Shown here in pieces: positions 22,328-34,269 of a DNA stretch of 64,000 bases. Below the pieces are notes generated by a model that was not told where the DNA came from, searched no databases, and saw nothing but the letters and a program-made list of their open reading frames with translations. The stretch's first letter is position 1; each line of letters begins with the position of its first letter. A program made the translations under genes and the position numbers. The DNA comes from Amaranthus tricolor (taxonomy: Eukaryota > Streptophyta > Magnoliopsida > Caryophyllales > Amaranthaceae), in the NCBI RefSeq assembly GCF_026212465.1, contig NC_080063.1:7511702-7575701 (forward strand). Direction: 5' to 3'.

Positions 22328-24328
22328 TAAATATTCAAAACAAACATGCCGTCGCTGCTCGCACTACCGTTTGTCGTCTACGCCTGCCACCTGCAGCTGC
22401 CCAGTGGCTAGTTTGGTGGTTCTTCTTTCACATTCTTTTAAAAAAATCCTAAAAATCAGAATTTTGATTTAATTACTCTCAATCTTAATCTTAATCTTAA
22501 TGTTCTAATCTTTAATCTTCTATAATCTTGATGTTCTACTTTTTAATCTTAATCTTAATCTTGATTCTTGAATTTTATTAGAATGTTATTTCTTAAGTTT
22601 TTTTTTTTATGTTATTTGAATAAAATTGAATATTTGTTAATCTTGAATGATTGAATATCTCTTGATTTTTTTTGTTTATTTTCTTTGAATAATTGAATAA
22701 TTAAATATTTGTTAATGTGTTTTAACGTTCTTGTTAGAATTTGTTTCTCAATGTTAGTATTGATGCTATTGTACATCGATTTCAAAATATGAAAATTAGG
22801 CGAGAACAATTGTAGTTTGTTCATACTTCATATTTCATTTTGTTGGACTATATTTTCATTGTAAATTTGAACAATTGTAGTTCGCTTTATCTTGGGATCA
22901 TTGCGCTTCTACAAGTCATTTTGCCAAAATAAAAATTATTTTTTAGTTGTTAATTCAACAAACAAATCTCTGAATAAATTTCGTCCATTCGTTGGTGCCT
23001 CAAGAGACTCTGAACCTTAGATCCGCCATTAATGTCATATATACTCATACTTTGATCCAACTCCATACTTAATCAATTCTTATATTTTTGTCAATGTTTA
23101 AGACAACAACAATATTTTACTATTTACTAATCATTTACTTAATATTTATGTCAAATCGAAATTTGACGACCCATATGATATTACTAGGTTGGTCATAAAA
23201 GTTGGCTGAATGCCTGAAATATTTTATAGAAACGTGTATGGAAATGTATTAGATTTTGGAATTTAAGGATAAATTATGTTGCGTTTCATAAGCGAAGACA
23301 TCATAAATTCATAATTGGTGGTTGGCTGGCGGCCTGCGGCCTGCGGTTGGTGAACTTTACCATACATTTGGGATAGTAGGCAGATGACATCCATTTCCAA
23401 TACTATTAAACAGAATACTAATTTTGAAATTTTAACACAATATGAAAATACAAAAATTTATTAAAAATAATTTTAATTATGATTCATTTGCTAAAAATAA
23501 TTTTTACTTTTAATTAGCTTAAATAATTTATAATATTGAAATAACTTTCTTGTAATTAACTTAAGTTTTAAGTTTTATGCTGAAGATACTTTGAATTGCT
23601 AATTTTAGCAAATAAAACTTAGATCAAATTATTATGAAAAATTTATTCAAATAGCATGAGTTATTTTGTGTCAATAATAAAATTTATTTTGATTAAGTAG
23701 GTGGATCATAATTAGAATTATTTTAATAATTTTTTCTAAAAATAGATTGATAAAGGATATTTTTGGTTGGTCTACAACAATAAGACTTCAATGATAATTT
23801 GATGATGACACCGAGTAGGTAAGGTTGGTAACAACTAAGATGATAAGAAAATCACTTTATTACTCCATTCGCCTTTTATCGATGTTCTCATAAAGAATTA
23901 TTTACGAAAATAAAAAAATTGATTCATTAAAATGATATATTATTTGATTGAATGATAAAGTTAATAGAGAAAAATATGGACCATAAGCATTAAATAAAAT
24001 TAGTAAAATAATATGGGAATTACAATTACTAAAAAATATTGAAATAAAGTTAGTAAAAAACAAATAAGAAGTATAAATAATATTAAAATATTAAAATAAA
24101 GTTAGTGGAATATATGGGTGACCATAAGCATTAATAATTTATTATAATTAAGAAGAACAAAGGTAAATATGTCTAAAATTTATAATATAAAGAGAAAATT
24201 TTTAGGCGAACATCATTTGGAACATCAATTGTAATTAACATTATTAAGGAACCTAGGGAATAGTTAGTATTTGTGGAATATACTCTTCTTTATGTACTGA
24301 TCGAGTATAGTTAGATTTTGTTTTGGTG

Positions 24329-24333
<5 letters not shown>
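22328..24333. other. Intergenic AT-rich spacer
   Basis: Contains a run of CTTAATCTTAAT repeats near 22480-22560 and a GCGGCCTGCGGCCTGCGG triplication near 23331-23346. No gene seen. Confidence 0.4.

Positions 24334-24412
<79 letters not shown>
24334..24412. repeat. (TA)n microsatellite, about 78 bp
   Basis: About 39 uninterrupted TA dinucleotides. Such tracts form cruciforms and are highly variable in length. Confidence 0.98.
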
Positions 24413-24416
<4 letters not shown>

Positions 24417-26829
24417 TTTGAATATTTTTTCTAATACCATTTTTAATCCTTTTCTTTAAATAAGTGGTTGAAAAATAATAAATAATCAACTATATTAAGA
24501 TTTATTACCTAAAAGTGAATGGAATATAATTAGAACACAGTGTAAAATTGATGGCAAATAAAATCGATCAAAATGAATAAAATTAGACTAATAAAAATGT
24601 AATTTGAATTTTAATATCTACAAATAAGTTTAATAAAAATAATAATAATAATAATAAAATGAAAGCGATGAAGTAAAAAGTGAGTATCTAAAAGTTTGTA
24701 TGAAATGAAAGCAAAGCAAAAGGTATAGACGTACATTTAATAATAGTAGTATTTTAATTGTTATAAGCATGTGTAGGAATGTGGGGGAGAATTTGTTGGG
24801 CAATCAAAGTTTTCCACTAAGTGGGCACTACTTACATTATATTATTATATACATAAATAATTAAAAGTAGAATTCTAATTAACGTTAATGCACTTATTGT
24901 TGGCACTTGGAAGTGGAATTGATGTTTGTAAATAAGATTGTTAGTGAAACTTAAGATCCCGTTGTGGTCGAGGGAGTCGTTGACTTGTTTTGTTGTGTTT
25001 TTTAGATCTTCAATTGATATAATTGTGTTAGAGTATACTTAAGCTTGTTGACTTGTTGGCACTTGGAAGTGGAATTGAAGTATAACATATTTTAGAGCTT
25101 TAATATCAGTTTAAATTTTTAGTTGAATTAGTTTTATGACACGATATCAGAACTAACGTGATAAAAATATTACGAGTTCGAGTCTATACTATCAAATTGT
25201 TTATATCAAAACTAGTTAAACTATAACTGATAGAAAATAGCTGACAGAAAAAAAAAATCATTTTCAACAAATGGAAATGAAGCTTGCATATTATTATTTT
25301 CCTTTTTGAAAAAAAATCAAATATTTTTTTATTTTATATATTTGCATAGTAAGTCCAAAAATATACACTATTAAAATTAAGATAATAAAAATATAAACAC
25401 ACACAAAAAAGATAAATATAAAATTATCGAAGAGTAATAACAATACAATACAGATTTGTTAGTTTGTTTTGTAAAAAGGATACAAGCACAAATTAGAAAT
25501 CAGTCTCCTGGCCTTAGATTTCAAATGTACTACTCTAAACGTTGAGCTATAATAGTTTTTCTAAAATTTATTGACTTTTCAAACTATATATCATATATTA
25601 ATACGAGACTAAAGCCTCTCTCGGCCCCTTATAGCTTCACCGTTGATTTCATGGATTTAAGATCTGTTCCCAGTATCATAGTTAAGTACAAATTTTTAAC
25701 ACTATAATAAAAGGAAAAAAAAAAGAAAAAGAAAAAAAAAGAGGCTAGACAAAAACTTAAAAAACAGTTTAGGGAAAAAAAGAGATGAGAATCAATTGGA
25801 GTTCCATTCGAATGTTTCGATGATCATCATCATCCCATTGCAGCATACGCCCAAGGTATGATTTCCATTCTTAGTGTCATGATGGTGAAAAAGTGAAAAT
25901 AGATACTCTCTCCTATTCTCTTTACTTGTCCTATTTGATTTTGGCATATTTACCAATGCACGTTTTTAATTTTAAATATCTCTAATTATGCTTGAGTATA
26001 AATTATAAAAAGTTGATATTAATAAAATTTACAGTAAGACGAATTAACCAAGATCCCACGTGATTATGTTGTAACTTATAGATTAAGAACAAATTACATA
26101 ATAAGAGTGATTGATATATAGTGTTGAAAACCAAATGAAACAAGTAATGCGAATAAGAGAGAGTGTTAATTATAAGCACTAACAAAACAAATATACAGAA
26201 TAACTTTAACACACCTCATACATGAGTTAATTAACCCAATTAATACAAATTATTACCATATAATTAAGCTTCTTATTTTGAGCTCATTTCACCAATATGA
26301 CGGTCTCTTATAAGAGTAATTCTAACTTTAATTTACAAAAGTTTAGTAGACGTAAAAATGGAAAATATAGTATTATAGCGCATACTTGTATTGAGGGTAA
26401 ATATTTACGAGAAAAAAAAAGTCAATTATACACATAAAAATAAGTAGGGATGAATTTGAAGAAAGTCTTGTGTGGACTTGGTCCATACTATTTTAGTGTG
26501 GACCAATCTTTAAATGTACAAAAATAGTAAGTATTTTCACTTGACAATTACATCAATTACAATTATTGGGAAATATTTGCTATTTTAGAGTAGACCAAGT
26601 CCACACAAGACCTTTTCGAGTTTGAAGATGAAAATGAACGATAAAAAATATAATTGTATGAAGAATTATGATGAAGGAAAAGAAGGATGCATATTTTATG
26701 GGGAGAAAGATGAAAATATTTCCTGTTCATCCCATGAAATGAGGTTCATATTTTCATAAAATGAGGAGACTAATTTTTCTATTTTTTTTTCATCACTCTA
26801 TAACTTAATTATCTAGTGGAAGTAAGGGT
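24413..26829. other. Intergenic AT-rich spacer
   Basis: Contains a short (AAT)n run near 24635-24660. An inverted pair (GGTCCATACTATTTTAGTGTGGACC near 26490, with TAGAGTAGACCAAGTCCACACAAGAC near 26586) marks a small inverted-repeat segment of about 160 bp (26455-26615). No gene seen. Confidence 0.4.
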
Positions 26830-27267
26830 ATGTTCTCTTTGTCTAATATGATTGAATCTGATTTGAATTTGCTAAGGTCTGATTTGATCTAATCTGATCT
26901 AGTGTGATTCCGTTTGACTTGATTTGAATCTTTTTGATATGATCTGGTCTGGTCTTATCTGATATGATCTTATTTACTTTTGCATAGTTAATGTTATTGT
27001 ATTATTATTATTGTTGTTGTTGTTGTTGTTATTATTATTATTTAATATTATTTTTATTAATTATTATTATTATTATTATTTGAAGTATTATTTATTTACT
27101 TATTTATTTATTATAATTTTAATAATGAAGTAATTAATTATTCATTTTTAATATTATTTAATCAATTAATTATTTTAATTAAGTATTATTATTTTAATTA
27201 TTATTGTTTAATTAATAAAATAATTAGTTATGTATTTATTATTATTTGATTCATTAATTAATTAATA

Positions 27268-27633
27268 CTCCCTCCGTTCCTATTTGTTCTTCCTATTTTG
27301 GTATTTCACAAAGATTAAGAAAAAGAGAATCTTTGGCGGTAGTGGGTATTATTTTAATTATATAATAGTGAAAAGTAATGATTGTATTGGAAGTATGAGG
27401 TTGTAGTGGGTATTATTTTAATTAAATAGTAGTGTGAAGTAATGATTGTATTGGAAGTATGAGAGAGAAAATAATTATAAATAAAAGAAAATGGGTACAT
27501 TAAAAGAAAATGGGGATTTTAAGGGGTAAAAGTGAGATAAAAACTTTCTAAAAATAGAAAGTATTCTAAAGTGGAAGAACTTTTGAAACTATCTGTTATA
27601 GTAATGTGGAAGATCAAAAAGGAACGGAGGGAG
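27268..27633. mobile_element. Stowaway MITE
   Basis: Ends CTCCCTCCGTTCCTATTTGT and AAAAAGGAACGGAGGGAG, flanked by TA; 366 bp. An internal direct repeat of about 75 bp (AGTAATGATTGTATTGGAAG near 27375 and 27440) shows an interior tandem duplication. Confidence 0.85.
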
Positions 27634-27847
27634 TACTATTAACTAACTAATTAATAAATTAATGTATTATTATCATTATTATTAGAATTAATTAATTAGT
27701 TATTTAATATTAATATTATTTAATTAATATTACTATTATTAGAATTATTATTTATTTATATATTGCTATTTGATTAATTAAGTAATTAGTTAATTAATCA
27801 ATATCCATATTAGTTAATTAATTATTTAAATTAATTAATTAATATTA

Positions 27848-27884
<37 letters not shown>

Positions 27885-28130
27885 CTCCCTCCGTTCTTTT
27901 TTGTTCTTCCCATTTGCTTTTTGCATAGTTTTCAAAGCAATTTTCGAGCCTCAAAATCTCTGTATACGCATTATAAAAAATATATGATAAAAAGTATACA
28001 TTAAGACGAATCTAATGAGATCTCACATGCATATATTTTATCATCCATATATGTTTTTAAAATCTTAATCAAATTTCTTTTTCCAAAATAGAATATTCTA
28101 ATTGGGAAGAACATTAGGAAACAGAGGGAG
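27885..28130. mobile_element. Stowaway MITE
   Basis: Ends CTCCCTCCGTTCTTTTTTG and AGGAAACAGAGGGAG, flanked by TA; 246 bp. It lies directly after an (AAT)n microsatellite (27847-27883). Confidence 0.8.
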
Positions 28131-28260
28131 TATGATCTGGTCTGATCTGATCTGATCTAAAACTTTCTGACCTGATTAGATCTGATCAGATCTAAAATTT
28201 TCGAATCTGATTTAATTTAATCTGATATAATCTAATTTAATCTGATTTGGTTTCAATTAA

Positions 28261-29734
28261 AATAAATAATAAGTTTAAAAAATAAACCAAATAGAAGAGG
28301 CGGTAACTTTTGTGGTAAATAAGTAGTGCGATTTGTGGTTGTGCATAAGAGTTAAGATTGGTGTGGGTGGACATGGGTTGCACTATGAGTCTCTAAGGAC
28401 ACGTTGTACGTCTACGTTCATTCATATGAAAGAAATTTGATGAAAATGAAAGGTTGTATCCAAAAATGAAATAGCATAAGAATTTTCTAGACTATCATCC
28501 ACTCTTTCAAGTTTAATTGGCTGCCTAATGCATACAATTTTACATTTTGTCTAAATGTGCTTGCGCTTATCTGAGATTGGATGCAACTCCACTTATTACG
28601 TTTAAGACTGACACTTGTTATCAACATACATTTCAAAACAATGGTTATGTTATTTTCAATTTACATCCCTTTTTATCTTAGTCTTGGTTTTATTTTTTTT
28701 TAATTTCATTTAAAATTTTATTATTTTCTTTTATTTTAACCATTTATTTCTATCATCCACTTAATTTGTTTTGTTACCTGATTCACCATTCAACTAAATT
28801 TCACCCAAAAAATATTAGATACATTCTATTAAGAACATAGAGAGTTTTACATTGTTCCTTTGAATCAATAGCAAAGAAACATGCAATAGTTTTTGGTAAA
28901 AGGTGAATATTTGATAATACATAAAGAGAAAAAATAAATTATACGGATAAAATTAAAATTAAGTTAAATTATATAAATGAAATTAAAGAAGTAAATTATT
29001 ATTCAAAAATAAAAATTATGTAAATGGAATGAAATGGACTAAAATAATATGTCACACTCTAAGAATTAGCACTCCCCTTTTAGAGTCTAGATATTAATTT
29101 GTAATGTAAAAATTCTACATGTCACACTCTAAGAGTCTAACAAATGAACAATGTTATTGATTGACCATTAATTACACGTCGGTTGAAATTTAACGCAATA
29201 AGCTAGGAAATATATTTATGTCAATAATTTCAATATAAATATATTATATATAGTAATAAAAATTAAAAAATTTTGTTTTATCAAAAGTTATTTATAGATT
29301 TATTGTAAAATGAAAATAAAATTAATAAATTTTATTTGTATGTGATGAGTACTAATGTACTATAGGTGACCAGTAATAATAATTAATATATTTAAATATA
29401 TATAATATTTACAAAATTATTTTAATTTCAATCGTTATCATTTGAAAATATGGTATTAAGTAGTAATGAAAAATTATAAACAAAAAACTTTTTATGTTCT
29501 AATTTTCATTACTATACGATTAACATGAGACATATCATGAAAATTTACACTACAAAGCATTTCTATTATCACCAATTAGAATAGATAACCAAACGAGCTG
29601 TAATAGAAATATTTTATGTCGAATGATCTAAAAGTGAAAAATAAGGAAAAAAAACCTAGATGAGTATTTAATTGGTTATGAAGTCATTTACACTGTTTTC
29701 TTTTTGTTTTGTTTACATAAATCGTATATTTAAT
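28261..29734. other. Intergenic spacer with a truncated Tourist-like end
   Basis: The segment 29450-29600 ends GATAACCAAACGAGCTGTAATA and shares interior motifs with the Tourist-like element at 22 kb, but the left end is missing. No gene seen. Confidence 0.35.
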
Positions 29735-30621
29735 GCTCTCTCCGTTCCTTAAAAAATGTCTCATTTGCAATTATTTTATGGTGTTTTATTTGGATTGGGC
29801 ACGAATTTTAAGAATTGTGAGGAGACCACTTAAAAAGTGGTAGTTGAGGTATTTTAAAAGATTGAGTTAATTACTAATATTTCCCTCCTTTTTTCTAACT
29901 GAAGTAACTTTTTTCAATTTGTTTAAGAGGCAAATTGAAAACTTTTTTCCATTTCATTAAAATTAAAAAATTACATTCTCTAATTTTTAATTAAAATACT
30001 AAAATTGTTCTTCATTAAAATTATAAAAATTACATAATGTAAATTAGACATTCAAAAAATTAAGCTAAACTAATTCTTCACCTCTTCCTTGATTTCTTCA
30101 ACATTTTTTGGACGGCTATCAGTAATGAACAATTTTCTCGCCATGTGTGTATACGGATATTAAATCTTTCACGGACTTCAGATTTAAAAAACAAAGATAA
30201 TATGCATTTAGCGTTTAAATTTGATTAATTAGCAATAGAGAAAACTTCAACTTGATTTTAAAATAATGACATCAAAATCTGAATTTCCCAAATCAGAAGC
30301 AAAATTTCACCAAAACAACAATCTAAAAAAGAAACAGCAATCTAAAATTTCATATGTGGCCCCACAAATCCAAACTTAACAAAAATTTCACAATGAACAA
30401 AACATAACAAAAGCAAAAAATCAGTTTGGGGCCACAAATGAAAACATAAGCAAAATTTGACAAAGAACAAAACAGAAGCAAATAATCAGAATGACGCCAC
30501 AAATGAAACCAGCTACAAAAACAAAATTACCTCCAAAGACCTCACTCACTCCCTTTATAATGGGGACAATCACATTTATTAACTCCATTAACCAACATTA
30601 TTTATCACAACTTCAATTAAA

Positions 30622-31031
30622 ATGGAAAGATCAAGAGAATTAGACAATTATAATAGGAAACAAATTATGAATGGATTACTGTTGTTTGTCAACTGTAAAG
30701 GGAAGCCAACACATGGAGTAATGGGTGAGATTTCAAAGAGATACAAAGTCAGCAGGAAGACTGTATCAAGAATATGAGGACAAGTTAAACAACAACATCA
30801 ACAAAGTTCATTTTCCAGTTAATGTAAACAACAAAAGGATTAGGAAGAAATCAAGGAAAGAAATTACTTTTGATGATACTAAGTTCAAGAGACTTAGGGT
30901 TTTTTAGGTCTATACAAACATTGCAACATCCAAACCAGCATACTATCATTCACAATTAGTTAATTAAGGCAATTAATTCTGCATTTGAGACTTTACCACC
31001 AAATGCTTTGGAATTTGTATGGATCACTTCA
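30622..31031 (+). pseudogene. Mariner-like transposase, N-terminal part, broken
   Basis: Starting at the ATG at 30622, the frame reads MERSRELDNYNRKQI and then HGVMGEISKRYKVSRKTVSR, a helix-turn-helix typical of plant mariner-like transposases. The expected Trp after SRI is a stop (TGA near 30776), and a frameshift follows. Downstream the second-frame segment VNNKRIRKKSRKEITFDD continues the family pattern at 30815-30875. Then the catalytic Asp-containing region is missing. The segment AINSAFETLPPNALEFVWIT (about 30972-31028) already belongs to the C-terminal region. A large internal deletion has therefore removed the active site. Not functional. Confidence 0.75.
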
Positions 31032-32304
31032 TGTAACACCCCGTAATTTATCGGGTTTAAAAAGATAATATAGTAAAAATAAAATAAATAAGTATTATTA
31101 AATTTTATTATTTACATAGATAATTATAAGAAATAAAGTAAGTTAAGTTTTAACGGTAACGTGTTTTATCGCGTACGTTGTTATCGCGTGGCGTTTCATT
31201 TCTGTTTTAACAATATTATAATAATTACTTAATTAATTAATTGATTAAAAAAAATAAATTAGGGGAAAAGGAAGGGGGTGGCTGGTTGTGTGGAGTATGG
31301 GAGGAGTCTTGTAACTCCTCTCATAATTGTGTATTATGGCACAATTATGATCATTGTTTTAATTGCCTATTAATCCTTAAGCACCACTTGAATTTCCTCA
31401 CCATTCTAAACCTTCAAGTGAACACAAAAATTCAGAAAATTCTCTCCTTTTTGCTCTTTGGTTTCGGCACACTCAAAGAAAAAAAAAAATTGTTGTTCCA
31501 TCCAATCTTTTGATCAAAGGGGTAAGTTTACTTGAATTATTAATTATAAATTTTATATACAAGATTTCTAAAATGAATTATATTTTATGTATGATGATAT
31601 CCTATGACTTTTAGGAGGATTAGGAGGATTGAGTGTTTTTCTTTTGTACATGTAGTTTTCTCTAATAATCCTTTAATAAACTTTAAATTGTTAAAAGGAT
31701 TAAGTTATGTTTCTTTTATATAAAAAAAATAAAAAATAAAAAAAAAACCTTTTTTGATTAATATTCTTTAACAAAGTTTAAATTTGTTATAAGAATTAAG
31801 TTTATATTGATATTTAAATAAATCTCTTTTATGATTTGTATTTCTCTAACAAAATTTCATTTTGTTAGATGAAATTTAAATGGTATAGATTAAGTAATGT
31901 ACTTATCCAAGAGTTTATAAACCCTTTAGCAAAATTTGATTTGTTTGAAGGGTTGTGTTTATATATATATGTCTTGATTAAAAGGGGTGAATTGGTGTTA
32001 TGATTCTCTACAAAATTTTAATTTGTTAAGAGAATTAAGTATTTAATTTAATTATCATAATTTATGAATTTTTAAATTTCTTGAAGGATTTTGTAGATGG
32101 ACATGTTTCTTTCTATTTGATGACTTATATGCTTTGTTGATGGGATTTTGTGTATTAATATATGTGTGTGGAAATGTCAAATGGTTGAGTGATAGAAAAT
32201 TTGGTCTTGTTTGTTTTATCTTAGTAGTTGTGAATGTGGCCTCGTTAGGATTATTTTGGTCATAAGATTTAAAGGGTTAATAATTTGAATGATGTATATA
32301 TAAA

Positions 32305-32343
<39 letters not shown>

Positions 32344-33752
32344 TAACATAAAAAAATTTGGGCAGCAGCAGTTTCTGCCTCGGCAATGGTGCCGAGTCGG
32401 AAACGTTAGTCGTGTTCTGATGTTGTTTTATGTACCGATGCGTTAAAAACTCGTTAAACGCTTAAAATAATTAAAAATAGTAATTGGATGTTAGAAATTA
32501 TGAAATCTGGTACCCAAGGTAATTGACGCGCTCCGGACGCAGTGGTGAAGTTGGATTTTTCATTTGAATTTTCTAAATTGTCCGAATTGTCCGTTTAAGT
32601 TTCTGGTTAAAATTTAAAGTTTGAAACTATTGGGTATTGGATGAAAACATTTAAAATTATCAAGTCTTAGTAATATCTTAGTCGTATGGAGTGAATTAAA
32701 TGTGTAAGCACGTTCTAATACGTGATCGTTTGTGTGTGTGTTATTTAGGACCTCGATTCATAAGAGGGCGGAATTTCTATCCTGATTAAACATCGTTTGG
32801 TTGCAGCGCTTAAAGGTACACGCTTAGACCATATTGTTTATGTGGTTGTGCAAGTAGTGTTGTTTCATTTCTAATCGAGGCATTGTAAATCACATAAGGA
32901 TCAGACATCTCAAATAATTTGAAAGAAGATAATTGGAAATTGAGAATTTATGTGTTTGTTACCCAAAGAGGTTAACGTTTTGGTTTGTATCATGTTACCC
33001 AAAGGGGTTAACGTTTTGGTTTGAATTATTACAATTATTGTTCCCATGACAGTTTTGGATCATTACGGTCACCATGGGGGTATGCATACTTTTGCCTTTG
33101 ACGACCCGAACAGGACGGACAACGTCTTAGGTCGGTGGTTGTCTTGGGATTAGCTCTCCCAAGTGTATTCCTCCAAAAGGATTGGATTTATGCTTGAACG
33201 ACCCGAACAGGACGGGCAATGTTACAAGTTGGAATTATCTAATAATAAATGTATTAGAGCCTATGCATGCTAGGATAAACACATTGCTTGTATTCAACCT
33301 AGTTGACTTTTCTATGAAGTCTCTGACGTGTATTGGATTGTTCTTTGGAACCTACTACGTGTTGTCACATGACGACTAGTAAGTTGATTGTAGGTGGGGA
33401 CTGGAGTGAGGTCTCGTCTAGAACCCGTAATCATCAAGACTATGCTTCTTTCTTTTGTCATTAGATTATGAGTAAAAACAATTATAAATTATGTAACAAG
33501 AGATGGTGTTGATTACTTTTCGTTTTTGTCTAATTTATTTAGTATATCCAGAGGCCTTTTGGCTCTCGAGTTGTACGTATGGACTTCCGCTGACTTATTT
33601 TCTCTCACGCTAATACTGTTTCTGTTTTATTTATATTTCTTTATCGACGGAACGTTGACGATCCTAGAGAAGATTTTTCTCTAGAGTCCAAGAAGTGTAC
33701 CAGAATTTGTATTTTCATATGAATTTCCGAGTCACTTAAACCGGCCGTTACA
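31032..33752 (+). mobile_element. Solo LTR of a long-LTR (gypsy-type) retrotransposon
   Basis: Begins TGTAACACCCCGTAATTTAT and ends AACCGGCCGTTACA, matching inverted TGTAAC../..GTTACA termini; 2,721 bp. The flanks are CTTCA (31027-31031) and CTTTA (33753-33757), a 5-bp target duplication with one mismatch. Removing the LTR and one repeat rejoins the mariner transposase C-terminus. No gag/pol is inside. It includes a leader-like segment (31260-31520), five spaced hairpins (31650-32040), an (ATA)n run at 32310-32342, and two short direct repeats (GTTACCCAAAG.GGTTAACG at about 32959 and 32994; GACCCGAACAGGACGG at about 33103 and 33199). The family is inferred from LTR length and ends only. Confidence 0.8.
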
Positions 33753-33757
33753 CTTTA

Positions 33758-33895
33758 CAAGTATGTAAAATTGAGGTGATAAAAAATTAGGTGGTATAGA
33801 TTATCACATTCCACACATGAATAAGACCAAACTTGCAAGGAAAGGAAGATTTTCAGATTATTTGGGTATAAGGAAGGAAATAATTTACTAGTCAC
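33758..33895 (+). pseudogene. Mariner-like transposase, C-terminal fragment
   Basis: After removing the solo LTR, the frame from the N-terminal piece continues QVCKIEVI; after a frameshift comes GGIDYHIPHMNKTKLARKG. The HMNK.KLAR motif is characteristic of plant mariner-like transposase C-termini. It carries no catalytic residues. Confidence 0.7.
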
Positions 33896-33903
33896 TGCGT
33901 TAT

Positions 33904-34269
33904 TTGAATATAAAGATTGAGAATAACATTTTTGAAGTCATTTTATTTTACTTAGGCATCAATGATGAAGAATATATTCACCAAACAATAGAAGCAACAA
34001 ATAAACCAACAATTCAACCCACAACAGAAGCAACCAATGAACCAACAACTAAACCAACAATAGAAGCAACAAATCAACCAACAGCTGAACCAATAACAGA
34101 AGCAGCATCAACAAAACCAACAAATCCAACATATCCAATATCAACACAAACCCCAGTAAAGAAGCAACATATAAATAGCAATACTTTTGTAAAAACCAGT
34201 TGCATGTTATATGGACAAACAAATCACAAATCACAAACAGGAGTATACTTTTGCGTTACTTGTGAATAA
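33904..34269 (+). other. Low-complexity Thr/Pro/Glu-rich open frame
   Basis: A 121-codon frame contains repeats of the type EATNKPT / TTEATNEPT / TIEATNQPT, then a tail with a C..C-like pattern (SCMLYGQTNHKS ... FCVTC). The nucleotide repeat unit is about 24-30 bp (CAACAATAGAAGCAACAAAT). It lies directly downstream of the transposase fragment inside the element relic. It may be an expanded repeat rather than a gene. No family recognised. Confidence 0.3.

Larger units (their letters stand above)
26830..28260. repeat. Composite repeat bordered by TCTGAT/GATCTGATCT arrays
   Basis: Degenerate arrays of TGATCTGATCT and variants occur at about 26860-26980 and again at 28133-28255. Between them lie (TTA)n/(TTG)n microsatellites and two Stowaway MITEs. 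The two arrays look like the parts of one original array or element split by later insertions and microsatellite growth. Confidence 0.5.

Noticed and set aside
30061..30150. Minus-strand mini-frame starting MARKLFITDSRPKNVEE
   Set aside because: It is only about 25 codons, without a matching exon or motif, and lies inside the mariner relic.
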